In this document: positions 28,633 to 36,449 of the stretch, in pieces
Position numbering within the stretch: the stretch's first letter is position 1
Layout: the number at the start of each line of letters is the position of its first letter
Assembly (NCBI GenBank): GCA_002813285.1
Contig: PHTZ01000001.1
Coordinates: 2,479,501-2,543,500, forward strand
Length of the DNA stretch: 64,000 nt
Reading direction: 5' to 3'
From: Flavobacteriaceae bacterium MAR_2009_75
Lineage (GTDB): Bacteria; Bacteroidota; Bacteroidia; Flavobacteriales; Flavobacteriaceae
Notes under the pieces: model-generated
What the model was told of the DNA's origin: nothing
Seen by the model: only the letters and a program-made list of their open reading frames with translations
Databases searched by the model: none
Made by a program: the position numbers and the translations under genes

Positions 28633-29211
28633 TTAGAAGAGTTCATTTATGTTGGCAGCGAACAGTTTTACAGCTATCGCCAATAGAATTACGCCAAATA
28701 CTTTTCTAATAATGTTGAGTCCATTCTTACCAAGTACTTTTTCAATCTTTTTTGAGGATTTAAGTACAAGGTAGACGAAAATTGTATTGACAAAGATAGC
28801 AATTATGATATTTTCTACATGGTATTCGGCCCTAAGTGATAAAAGAGCGGTCAACGTTCCTGCACCAGCGATCAAAGGAAATGCTATAGGTACGATAGAA
28901 GCACTTTCGGGTTCATCTTCTTTATAAAGTGTTATGCCCAAAATCATTTCAATCGCCAAGAAAAAAATTATAAACGAACCGGCCACGGCGAATGAATAAA
29001 CATCGATACCGATCAGGTTTAAAATTTCTTCACCGACGAATAAAAATGCGACCATGATTATCGATGAAACGAAAGAGGCCTTTTCAGATTCAATGTGCCC
29101 TACTTTTTTACGTAAACCGATAATTATAGGTACACTGCCCAAAATGTCGATAACGGCAAAAAGAACCATCGTAGCTGTCGCTACTTCACGAAAATCAAAA
29201 TGGAATTCCAT
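28633..29211 (-). CDS. MarC family membrane protein (NAAT transporter family)
   Basis: A 192-residue inner-membrane protein with six helices. It matches MarC/SnatA: AVIDILGSVPIIIGLRKKVG at the start, GEEILNLIGIDVYSFAVAGS, VPIAFPLIAGAGTLTALLSL with the invariant P-L-x-A-G-G/A-x, and a C-terminal FAANINELF. The family is implicated in amino-acid export; the substrate here is not known. The ATG at 29211 is preferred over one nine codons upstream. It is probably in an operon with the 67-residue gene that follows. Confidence 0.88.
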   Translation of the reverse strand: MEFHFDFREVATATMVLFAVIDILGSVPIIIGLRKKVGHIESEKASFVSSIIMVAFLFVGEEILNLIGIDVYSFAVAGSFIIFFLAIEMILGITLYKEDEPESASIVPIAFPLIAGAGTLTALLSLRAEYHVENIIIAIFVNTIFVYLVLKSSKKIEKVLGKNGLNIIRKVFGVILLAIAVKLFAANINELF

Positions 29212-29304
29212 GTCTTCAAATTTTCGGCAAAAGTACATTTATTCGAAGAGGTTTTTGGCATAGAGCTTCCGATAAATTACTGTTAAATAAATACTATTTA
29301 AAAG

Positions 29305-29312
29305 TATCTTTG
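29305..29312 (+). promoter_or_regulatory. -7 element of the DUF3109 promoter
   Basis: TATCTTTG, a perfect TAnnTTTG, 19 bp before the start codon at 29331. Confidence 0.45.
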
Positions 29313-29330
29313 TAAGGATAAAACGTAGTC

Positions 29331-29903
29331 ATGTTTCAATTAGGAAAAACCATAGTATCCGAAGAAATCATAGAGAATGATTTTGTATGTAACCTTAGTG
29401 CCTGTAAGGGTGCTTGCTGCGTCGATGGTAATGCTGGTGCGCCGTTAGAAGATGATGAAACAATTATCTTAAACGATATTTATGAAAGAGTTAAACCATT
29501 TCTTCGCGTTGAGGGTATAGCGGCTATAGAAAATCAAGGTACATTTATAAAGGGTGAAGATGGGGAGTGGGAGACCCCGTTGGTCAACGGTAGTGAATGT
29601 GCCTACGCCACTTTTTCAAAAGATGGAACTGCTAAATGTGGAATAGAAGAAGCCTATAATGAAGGAGCGGTCAACTGGAAAAAGCCTGTTTCGTGCCATA
29701 TGTATCCCGTTCGAGTTCGAGAGTATACCGAATTGACGGCTGTCAATTACCATAGATGGGAAATTTGTGATGCAGCCTGTGCATTGGGTGAAGAATTGCA
29801 AGTGCCAATCTATAAGTTTGTGAAACAGGCCTTGATCAGAAAATTTGGCACAGCGTGGTACGAACAGTTAGAGGTAGTGGCCAAAGAGCATCTTAAGCAG
29901 TAG
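29331..29903 (+). CDS. DUF3109 family cysteine-rich protein
   Basis: A 190-residue cytoplasmic protein. The conserved N-terminal cysteine block FVCNLSACKGACCVDG (C20, C25, C29, C30) and later CHMYPVRV and ICDAACALG cysteines are the family pattern and suggest metal or iron-sulfur binding. The biological role has not been described to my knowledge. It is the standard DUF3109 gene seen across Bacteroidota. Its end overlaps the convergent kinase gene by 11 bp. Confidence 0.85.
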   Translation: MFQLGKTIVSEEIIENDFVCNLSACKGACCVDGNAGAPLEDDETIILNDIYERVKPFLRVEGIAAIENQGTFIKGEDGEWETPLVNGSECAYATFSKDGTAKCGIEEAYNEGAVNWKKPVSCHMYPVRVREYTELTAVNYHRWEICDAACALGEELQVPIYKFVKQALIRKFGTAWYEQLEVVAKEHLKQ

Positions 29904-31779
29904 GTATGTGAAGAATTACTTGTGTTCCAGAGGCATTGTCATTCGAATCATAAAGGTCTACAATTTCTACATCGAACGAGTTCAAATAATCTTTAGAGAA
30001 ATTGGCCAATCGTTCTTTGGTGATTTCAATACCTACCGATTTTCGTTTTAATACTTTATTCTGCTTGATTTTTTCAGCAGCTGCTCGCCCAATACCGTTG
30101 TCGATAATAGATATGTCGATAAAGTCTTTGACTTTCTTCGTAATGTTAAGCTCAATTCTCTTTTCACCAAGTTTGGGAGAGAGTCCGTGCCACAAGGCAT
30201 TTTCAAGAAAGGGCTGTAGAATCAATGAAGGTATACGAATGGTATGGGGGTCTATATTTTTATCGATATTTATTTTGAAATCTATTTCATTCGAAAATCG
30301 AATATTTTCTATATTCATATAGAGTTCTACCGTCTCCAATTCTTCTGCTAATGGAATTTCTCGCATTGATGAAGATTCCAATATTTTCCGTACCAGTTTA
30401 GAGAATTTGTTCAGATAATGAACTGCATTTTTCTGCTCATTATTTATAATATATAACTTGATAGAATTTAAAGAGTTGAATAAAAAATGAGGATTCATTT
30501 GGCTTCTCAGCATACTTTGTTCGAGCGTCAAAAGCTTCTTGTCATTTTTCAATTGATATTGACGATATAAAATATAGAATATGCCGGCGAGTAATGCTAT
30601 TGCAATACCTGATACCAGAAGTCTGGTGTTATTTTTTCTCAATTGTTGATTGATGGTCGTGACACGGGCCTCATTATCTTTTTTTATTATCGAACTGTAT
30701 ACATAGCGAACGTTCTTATTGTTTCGTATTTGCGATTCGACATCTAGAGATGTCTTAAAATATTTAAGTGCCTTTTCGTAGTCTCCTTTAGCGATTGAAA
30801 GGTCTGAGAGATAAGAATAGGCTTCTGCCCTAGTGTGTAACAGATTATATTTTTTAGCTAATTCCAATCCTTTAAAAAGGTGTTTTTCAGCTTCCTCAAA
30901 ATTCTCAAGATCGGTTAGGGCCCAGCCTAATGTAAGATGAACCGAAGAAATAGGCCCAGGTTCACCTAAGTCTGTGGCTTGAATGAGGGCCTCGTTTAAT
31001 ATGAGTATTGCCTCATCAACTTTTCCATCATGAACATAAATATGGGCAATGCCATTTTCACATAATATTTTACCCCGTTTATTATTTAGCTTTTTATTAT
31101 AATCCAAGGCAATATTATAATTTTCTAAGGCGGTTTTTAACTTACCTTGGGCTTCGAGGCATTCGCCAATATTTTGGTAGTTACTGGCCAGCTCCAACCT
31201 ATTATCTAGAGCCTCTTCGAATTCCATTGCCTTTTTGAATTGCTCTATAGCTAAATCATATTGCCCCAAAACCCTGTAGATTTGACCAATATTATTTAAA
31301 GAAGTGCTTATGGCGCTTTTGATTGCAACGTTTGGGTTTTCTACTTTCTCAGCTATATCTAAAGCTTTGTAAGTGTGGTCAAGAGCAGCGGTAATGGCGT
31401 CGATTCTTCTATAGAGAATGCCCAGCATATTTAAGCTCAATATTTCGAGCTCGATGTTCGATGTGGTTTTCGCTATTTCTAATGCTTCGGTATGTTTCTC
31501 AAGGGCTTGGTTAAAATGGGAAAGAAAACGAAGTCGTTGCCCGATATGGTTCAATGCATAAACTTGGCCGTCTTTGTAGTTTTGTATGGCAGCTGTTTCG
31601 GCCAAATAAGACATTTTGATGGTGTCTGAACTATAATTTCCGATAGCGGTGTGTATCTCGTGATATGTTTTTGGTGCATAATTAATTAGGCTATCGACTG
31701 TATTTTTGAAATTTTCTTCAATATCTTGAGCATTTACTGAATGTAGTGATAGAACCAAAAAAAACGTAACGAGACGCAT
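29893..31779 (-). CDS. TPR-containing sensor histidine kinase (LytS/YehU type)
   Basis: A 628-residue membrane kinase. It has a signal peptide (MRLVTFFLVLSLHSVNAQD), a TPR-rich periplasmic sensor of about 370 residues (repeats such as LGQYDLAIEQFKKAMEFEE), then a helix LLVSGIAIALLAGIFYIL. The cytoplasmic His_kinase domain shows SQMNPHFLFNSLNSIKLYI with the phospho-acceptor histidine and the DNGIGRAAAEKI ATP site. The ATG at 31779 gives the signal peptide; the longer ORF adds 19 residues of unlikely sequence. It pairs with the LytTR regulator immediately upstream. Confidence 0.88.
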   Translation of the reverse strand: MRLVTFFLVLSLHSVNAQDIEENFKNTVDSLINYAPKTYHEIHTAIGNYSSDTIKMSYLAETAAIQNYKDGQVYALNHIGQRLRFLSHFNQALEKHTEALEIAKTTSNIELEILSLNMLGILYRRIDAITAALDHTYKALDIAEKVENPNVAIKSAISTSLNNIGQIYRVLGQYDLAIEQFKKAMEFEEALDNRLELASNYQNIGECLEAQGKLKTALENYNIALDYNKKLNNKRGKILCENGIAHIYVHDGKVDEAILILNEALIQATDLGEPGPISSVHLTLGWALTDLENFEEAEKHLFKGLELAKKYNLLHTRAEAYSYLSDLSIAKGDYEKALKYFKTSLDVESQIRNNKNVRYVYSSIIKKDNEARVTTINQQLRKNNTRLLVSGIAIALLAGIFYILYRQYQLKNDKKLLTLEQSMLRSQMNPHFLFNSLNSIKLYIINNEQKNAVHYLNKFSKLVRKILESSSMREIPLAEELETVELYMNIENIRFSNEIDFKINIDKNIDPHTIRIPSLILQPFLENALWHGLSPKLGEKRIELNITKKVKDFIDISIIDNGIGRAAAEKIKQNKVLKRKSVGIEITKERLANFSKDYLNSFDVEIVDLYDSNDNASGTQVILHIPTA

Positions 31780-31842
31780 TAAGCGTATGGCACACGCAAA
31801 TGGGGAACTTGGAGTGTATGTAATATGGAATTGCATTTAAGT

Positions 31843-32577
31843 TTAGAGCATATCCAGAAAGTCAGATTTTTTCTGTCGTGATACAGGTATTTTATGGTTC
31901 GACTCTAAAATTACGTATCCATCAGTTTTCAGAAATTCTTTTATCTTATTTAAGTTGATTATATATGAATTATGAATTCTAAAGAAAGAACTTTCCGGAA
32001 GAAGTTCATTAACCTCTTTTAGTTTTTTGGTGAGTACAATTTTATGCCCATCATTTAAAAAAACCGTACTGTAGTTACCATCAGATTCGGCATATAGAAT
32101 ATCATCACTATTTAGAAAAACCAATTTTCCATCGGTATTAAGGGTTATTTTCTTGTGCTTAGGGTTGGCATTGAAACTGAGCAATATTTTTTCTAAACGT
32201 TCAGCGGTATAATTCTTCGCATTGAATTTTCTGATTTTTACAATAGTATCTTTTAGATCATCGGTGTCGATCGGTTTTAAAAGGTAATCGATGGCCTCAT
32301 TTTTTAGGGCCTTAATGGCATACTGATTATAGGCAGTTGTGATAACTACCGGAAAGTTTTTATTGGTCAATTTTTGAATAAACTGAAAACCGTCCATAGT
32401 CGGCATTTCAATATCTAAAAAGAGACAATCGGGCGTATTTTTCTCTAAATAGGTCAGAGCTTCAAAGGGATCCGTAAACGATGCATCCACATTAATTTCA
32501 TCACTAAAGTTGGTAAGTTCCCAAGTGAGGCTCTGCAAGGCCTTGATTTCGTCGTCTACGATTACTGCATCTAACAT
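31843..32577 (-). CDS. LytTR-family response regulator
   Basis: A 244-residue regulator. The receiver domain shows VDD at 7-9, phospho-accepting Asp55 in DCLFLDIEMPTMDG and LLKPID near residue 100. The C-terminal LytTR DNA-binding domain (about 145-244) contains GNYSTVFLNDGHKIVLTKKL and FFRIHNSYIINLNKIKEFLK. It lies 63 bp from the TPR kinase start and is the first gene of a two-component operon. The divergent small ORF and secreted gene from 32934 are possible targets. Confidence 0.9.
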   Translation of the reverse strand: MLDAVIVDDEIKALQSLTWELTNFSDEINVDASFTDPFEALTYLEKNTPDCLFLDIEMPTMDGFQFIQKLTNKNFPVVITTAYNQYAIKALKNEAIDYLLKPIDTDDLKDTIVKIRKFNAKNYTAERLEKILLSFNANPKHKKITLNTDGKLVFLNSDDILYAESDGNYSTVFLNDGHKIVLTKKLKEVNELLPESSFFRIHNSYIINLNKIKEFLKTDGYVILESNHKIPVSRQKKSDFLDML

Positions 32578-32933
32578 AATACTTTGCTTTATGGTAAATT
32601 AATCAAATTTAATCGTATGGTTCAGATTACGAAAGAAACATGTGCCGATTGTGATGTTAACCGTATAAATGGTAAGAAATAATGATTTTTTGGATATTGA
32701 AATTAAAATATTACAATTATAATAAGAAAAAAGTTACAAAAATTATTTTGATAACAGTTGTTCTTTTCATCTTAGAAATAGGTTAAGCAAACTATACATT
32801 AAAAAAGACCATCTACACATAACGACCATCATATTTGGGGTTCTCAGATTACTTTTAATTCGTAGTTAGAATAGCATAGAAAAGTTTCTCCATCATTAAA
32901 AATAAAACTCCTGTAGTAAACTAATTCTTAATT
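32578..32933. other. AT-rich intergenic region between lytR-type operon and small secreted genes
   Basis: 356 bp without a gene. On the minus strand TAAATTTG at 32604-32611 fits the -7 consensus and would serve the response regulator. No hairpin, repeat or RNA-like structure stands out, and no -33 partner is evident. Confidence 0.4.
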
Positions 32934-33113
32934 ATGATGAAAAAGTGTGCGATTATGTTCTGCATATTGGTTGTTGTTCTAGCCCTAGCGGTAATTACCG
33001 ATAACAAAGAGGAGTTTTCTGTTGATGAATTGGCCATTATTGAGGGGGAAGAAGAAAATATCGTTTATGGAGAATCGAAAAATGATAATTTAAAAAATTA
33101 TAGTCCTGATTGA
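32934..33113 (+). CDS. Small single-helix protein of 59 residues
   Basis: A short ORF, too short for usual ORF calling, starting with a double ATG. It reads MMKKCAIMFCILVVVLALAV at the N-terminus, a membrane helix or signal, then an acidic tail rich in Glu and Asn. It lies 16 bp before the next secreted protein and in the same direction, which supports translation. The function is unknown. It may be a small secreted or membrane peptide under control of the adjacent LytR-type system. Confidence 0.5.
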   Translation: MMKKCAIMFCILVVVLALAVITDNKEEFSVDELAIIEGEEENIVYGESKNDNLKNYSPD

Positions 33114-33129
33114 TTTAATTTCAGCAGCA

Positions 33130-33684
33130 ATGAATCTTTTTATACGAACTACAAAGAATACGTTTTGGCTCTTTCTGTCGATGGCCTTTATATCAAATAC
33201 GGCCCCAATCGATAAAATTCTTCTTGTTGATAATTATGTCGAGAATGGGAGTTACAATTTGAAATCAGAAGATATTTCGGCCGGCAGCTTTGAAGGTTGT
33301 GCAGTTTTCAAATCAATACCGCCTGCTTATAATGCCAATCAAAAATACTCAAGTACTGAACTCGTTTTCAAGCCTAGTGACAATAGCCACAGTGTACGGC
33401 TGGTACTTACGAAAGCAGATAAAGAAGGGGGCAATTGGGTCGGCTCTTACAAGGTTAGTCAGGAGACCTTAGGTATTTATACTAAGGAGGGTGTTTTTGG
33501 TTTTGTCGATATCAATGAGTTGGGAGAACAGCCTTTCTTTACTGAAAAAGGTGTTGTCAAAATAATACGAACGGACGGGAGCCAGATCTATGGTCTAATA
33601 CATTTTAGCCTTAGAAATTTTAAGGGTAAGGTAATTAAGGTATCAGGTCATTTTATAGCTAAAGATGAAAATATTAGGTGCTAA
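33130..33684 (+). CDS. Exported protein of unknown function
   Basis: A 184-residue protein with an N-terminal hydrophobic stretch (FWLFLSMAFISNTA) that looks like a signal peptide, then a soluble beta-rich region (VENGSYNLKSEDISAGSFEG, LVFKPSDNSHSVRLVLTKAD). Two cysteines only, no lipobox. I recognise no family. It is probably co-transcribed with the 59-residue gene just upstream. An 860-bp gap follows, so its operon ends here. Confidence 0.65.
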   Translation: MNLFIRTTKNTFWLFLSMAFISNTAPIDKILLVDNYVENGSYNLKSEDISAGSFEGCAVFKSIPPAYNANQKYSSTELVFKPSDNSHSVRLVLTKADKEGGNWVGSYKVSQETLGIYTKEGVFGFVDINELGEQPFFTEKGVVKIIRTDGSQIYGLIHFSLRNFKGKVIKVSGHFIAKDENIRC

Positions 33685-34546
33685 ATCGATTAATAAAACA
33701 CGATGATTTAATAGAAGTGTAACACACTATTTTTGATTGGGTTAGGTTCATTATTATAATGCCTTTATAGTGGTGGTTTTCAGGAAAATATTTATTTTTA
33801 CCTCCCCCGATCGGTTCATCCGAAATAAAAGTAAACTTAACTACTGATAATTTTTGTTCAATACAAGTACAAAAACCATAAATGGGGAACAAGCAAAAAA
33901 TGTAATGAAACTGCCAATCCACTAAGTGCGGCTCTAATCGAAAAAGTCATTTTAATGGCAATTTTGTAAATCTGAAGTAGCCTTGAGGACACATCACCAA
34001 TCTATTGGAACGAGTGATATGCTCGATTATAGGTTTCGGGGGAACTACCTGAATCAGCACCCTAGGTAAAATCGATTTTGATACATCAGTGGGGTCGTAC
34101 GGTTTGGCAGTATCATTATATATTTATAGAATTATTGACGGTAACTGATGAGTTCATATTCTTATACACATCAGGGCTCAATGATTAATTTCTGTAAACG
34201 AGCGCATTCTTTATCAAGATTCCAAAAAACTGAGATTAAAAAAATAAATTGTTTTGTAAGAATCTCGCTGACCCATATAAGACCACACAAACCCATCTTT
34301 ACCATTCAGATAATTGATCTGACTTTTACCAACGAGGCCGCATACCTCTTCTTCAGTTCTCAATCGATTTAACCATACGGTTTAGATTGTAAACAATGTG
34401 TTCATCGCCTTTCAAAAGAGATTATTCAAATTTTATTGTTAACCTTTTAAATCGAATGCCATTAAGAGGCGTAGCCCGTTTGAAACTGGGTGTATTTCCA
34501 ATCGATAACGGTAAGAAATCTAATTGATTAACCAATAAAAATTATC
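33685..34546. other. Long intergenic gap without a supported gene
   Basis: 860 bp with stops in all frames except a poor ORF (34148-34372) lacking protein-like features. No tRNA, rRNA, repeat or terminator hairpin was found. The lipoprotein gene's promoter must lie near its end. The stretch could hold a decayed gene or a long untranslated or small RNA region. Confidence 0.4.
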
Positions 34547-34894
34547 ATGAGAACTACTAAAAAAACAAAGCTATTTTTTTTCGTATACGTGGCCGTTATC
34601 GGCCTCTTAACTCAGGGCTGTGAAAAAGACAATCCATTGAACCCGACAGGAAACTGTTTTGGCGGTAATTGGGCCCAAGGGTATGCAGATGAGTTACAGG
34701 CATGGTCAAATGCCGCTACCGCTTATTCTGAAGACCCCAGTTCTGAGAATTGTGCAGAATATAAAAATGCCGCCAAAGGCTATTTAGACGCGCTTGATAA
34801 CATTTATGATTGCGTGCCCACTACGAATAGGGCAGAAATTGACCAGGCTATCAAAGAAGCAAAGACAGAAATAGATAGCGAAAGTTGTGGTTAA
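34547..34894 (+). CDS. Small lipoprotein of unknown function
   Basis: A 115-residue lipoprotein: hydrophobic FFFVYVAVIGLLTQGC with the lipobox LTQGC, then EKDNPLNPTGNC. Five cysteines in the mature part (positions such as GNCFGG, SENCAEY, IYDCVP, DSESCG) may form disulfides in the periplasm or on the cell surface. A helix-rich segment (AWSNAATAYSEDPSSEN) follows the N-terminal region. No named family. It starts an accessory run of small membrane and secreted proteins. Confidence 0.7.
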   Translation: MRTTKKTKLFFFVYVAVIGLLTQGCEKDNPLNPTGNCFGGNWAQGYADELQAWSNAATAYSEDPSSENCAEYKNAAKGYLDALDNIYDCVPTTNRAEIDQAIKEAKTEIDSESCG

Positions 34895-35001
34895 GAAATA
34901 GTAAACATTTACTTAACGGTACTGGGCAGGTTGCAAGAATAAAATTACCATGTTCAAGTGAAATGGTAGAGGAGAAAAGGGAATAAATATTAAAAGTAAA
35001 A

Positions 35002-35367
35002 ATGGAAATGATGAGTACAGAAATTAAGCACGAAAGAACGGACCACTTAGCTGATGAAGAGGCCAAACGAATAGCTGTAATTAGCTATATCACCATTATT
35101 GGAATGGTAATCGCTTTTGTAATGAACAACGAGAAAAAGTTTGGTTTTGCAAGTTACCACATTCGGCAGTCGATAGGGCTTTGCGTCACTGGCTTGGCCT
35201 TAGGGGTTGTCGGAGTAGTGCCAATAATAGGTTGGTTGATTAACATCTTAGGTGTTTTTGTGCTTCTATATATGTGGATAATGGCACTTATGAATGCTAT
35301 TAATGCTAAAGAGAAGCCAGCTCCTATTTTAGGAAAAAAATATGAAGAATGGTTTAAGGGCATCTAA
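35002..35367 (+). CDS. DUF4870-like membrane protein
   Basis: A 121-residue inner-membrane protein with three hydrophobic helices (IAVISYITIIGMVIAFVM, SIGLCVTGLALGVVGVVPII, and ILGVFVLLYMWIMALMNAI). The pattern KKFGFASYHIRQSIGL is the DUF4870 signature, in which polar residues precede the helix pair. Function unknown. It lies between two small secreted genes. Confidence 0.8.
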   Translation: MEMMSTEIKHERTDHLADEEAKRIAVISYITIIGMVIAFVMNNEKKFGFASYHIRQSIGLCVTGLALGVVGVVPIIGWLINILGVFVLLYMWIMALMNAINAKEKPAPILGKKYEEWFKGI

Positions 35368-35658
35368 TAGAAAATTTGCTTTCAAATACTAAGGGTTTTT
35401 CTTTCAGGAAAAGCTCTTTTTTTAATATCTGGTTTCTCAAACAATTTAATGATTCATGCCATCCTTACAAAAGAAGGGGTCAACCATACAAATTTTTACC
35501 TGAGTTTATTTTTTAGAAGTAATTTGAATTTGATTTAAGTCGCTTTAAACGAGTTATCTACAAATAAATTTTCCCCTAATTGCTATTTTAAAATGTACTA
35601 CATGCTTCTTTGTGCCTTGATAGGTAGAACACTAGTGCCAATACCTAAAATTACGATT

Positions 35659-35892
35659 ATGAAAACCTCTTTGATTTTTTTGTTAGCCCTTGTTTTGAAC
35701 ACGACGCTCATTTTCGCAGAGCCTCTTTTGACCTTTGTTCAAGCCATTAATCCTGTCTTTTTGATAATTCTCGAGGGGGCTCTGCTAGGGGGTTATGCTA
35801 TTAACAGATTTTTGGGCGATTTTTCGAAAGCGGTAGAAATAAGCTTTGATTCTATCGAAGTTTTTATCTACAAAAAAAAGCGTCGAAGATAA
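35659..35892 (+). CDS. Small membrane or secreted protein
   Basis: 77 residues from the ATG at 35659 (MKTSLIFLLALVLNTTLIFA), chosen over a longer ORF because it gives a standard signal-like N-terminus. A second hydrophobic stretch NPVFLIILEGALLGGYAI is followed by a basic end IYKKKRRR. No family recognised. Coding is plausible but only moderately supported. Confidence 0.5.
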   Translation: MKTSLIFLLALVLNTTLIFAEPLLTFVQAINPVFLIILEGALLGGYAINRFLGDFSKAVEISFDSIEVFIYKKKRRR

Positions 35893-35967
35893 TTTCCGGC
35901 TCAAAGAGAAGTGGGTTGATGTTAACCTTTCTTTTGACAAAACATCAATTAAAAATACGAACGTATT

Positions 35968-36444
35968 ATGAGAACACTTTTCACCTTGTTGTTTCTTTAT
36001 ATGGGTATGCTGATGTTCGGTCAAACTTCCGACAGAACCGTAATTGCCAGTGCAGGGGGGCAATTGGTTTCAAAATTCCAAAATGTAAGTTTTACCATTG
36101 GTGAAAGTGCTGTAGGCTATGTCTCAGATGTGCTTTCTATAGACCAAGGGTTTTGGGCAAGTGAGGGCATATTGGTAATTCCTATATCGCCGGAAGAACC
36201 AGAATTGCAAATTAGGGTATTTCCAAATCCGGTAGTCGAAGAGCTAACGGTCACCACGGCTGGTAATGAGCTATTGGCCATGCACATTTTCAGTGTCAAT
36301 TCGAAAAGGGTACTGGTTCAATTAGTTCAAGAAACCAGGCTAGAACACAAAATAGATGTGAGCCACATTACCAAAGGGGTCTACATTCTTCAACTTTTTA
36401 TTAAAGGGAAAGGACTTAAAGAATATAAAATTATCAAGAACTAG
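35968..36444 (+). CDS. T9SS-sorted secreted protein
   Basis: A 158-residue protein with a signal peptide (MRTLFTLLFLYMGMLMFGQ). Residues about 25-75 (ASAGGQLVSKFQNVSFTIGE) form a short mature part. The C-terminal domain from about residue 83 (IRVFPNPVVEELTV, then HITKGVYILQLFIKG) is a type A sorting domain for the type IX secretion system of Bacteroidota, which exports and anchors or releases the protein at the surface. It lies 5 bp before the repetitive protein and is likely co-transcribed with it. Confidence 0.82.
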   Translation: MRTLFTLLFLYMGMLMFGQTSDRTVIASAGGQLVSKFQNVSFTIGESAVGYVSDVLSIDQGFWASEGILVIPISPEEPELQIRVFPNPVVEELTVTTAGNELLAMHIFSVNSKRVLVQLVQETRLEHKIDVSHITKGVYILQLFIKGKGLKEYKIIKN

Positions 36445-36449
36445 AAATT

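Noticed and set aside
34148-34372. 74-codon ORF in the long gap
   Set aside because: Basic, cysteine-bearing, no domain or signal pattern, codon usage unlike neighbours; stops surround it in all frames. It may be chance.
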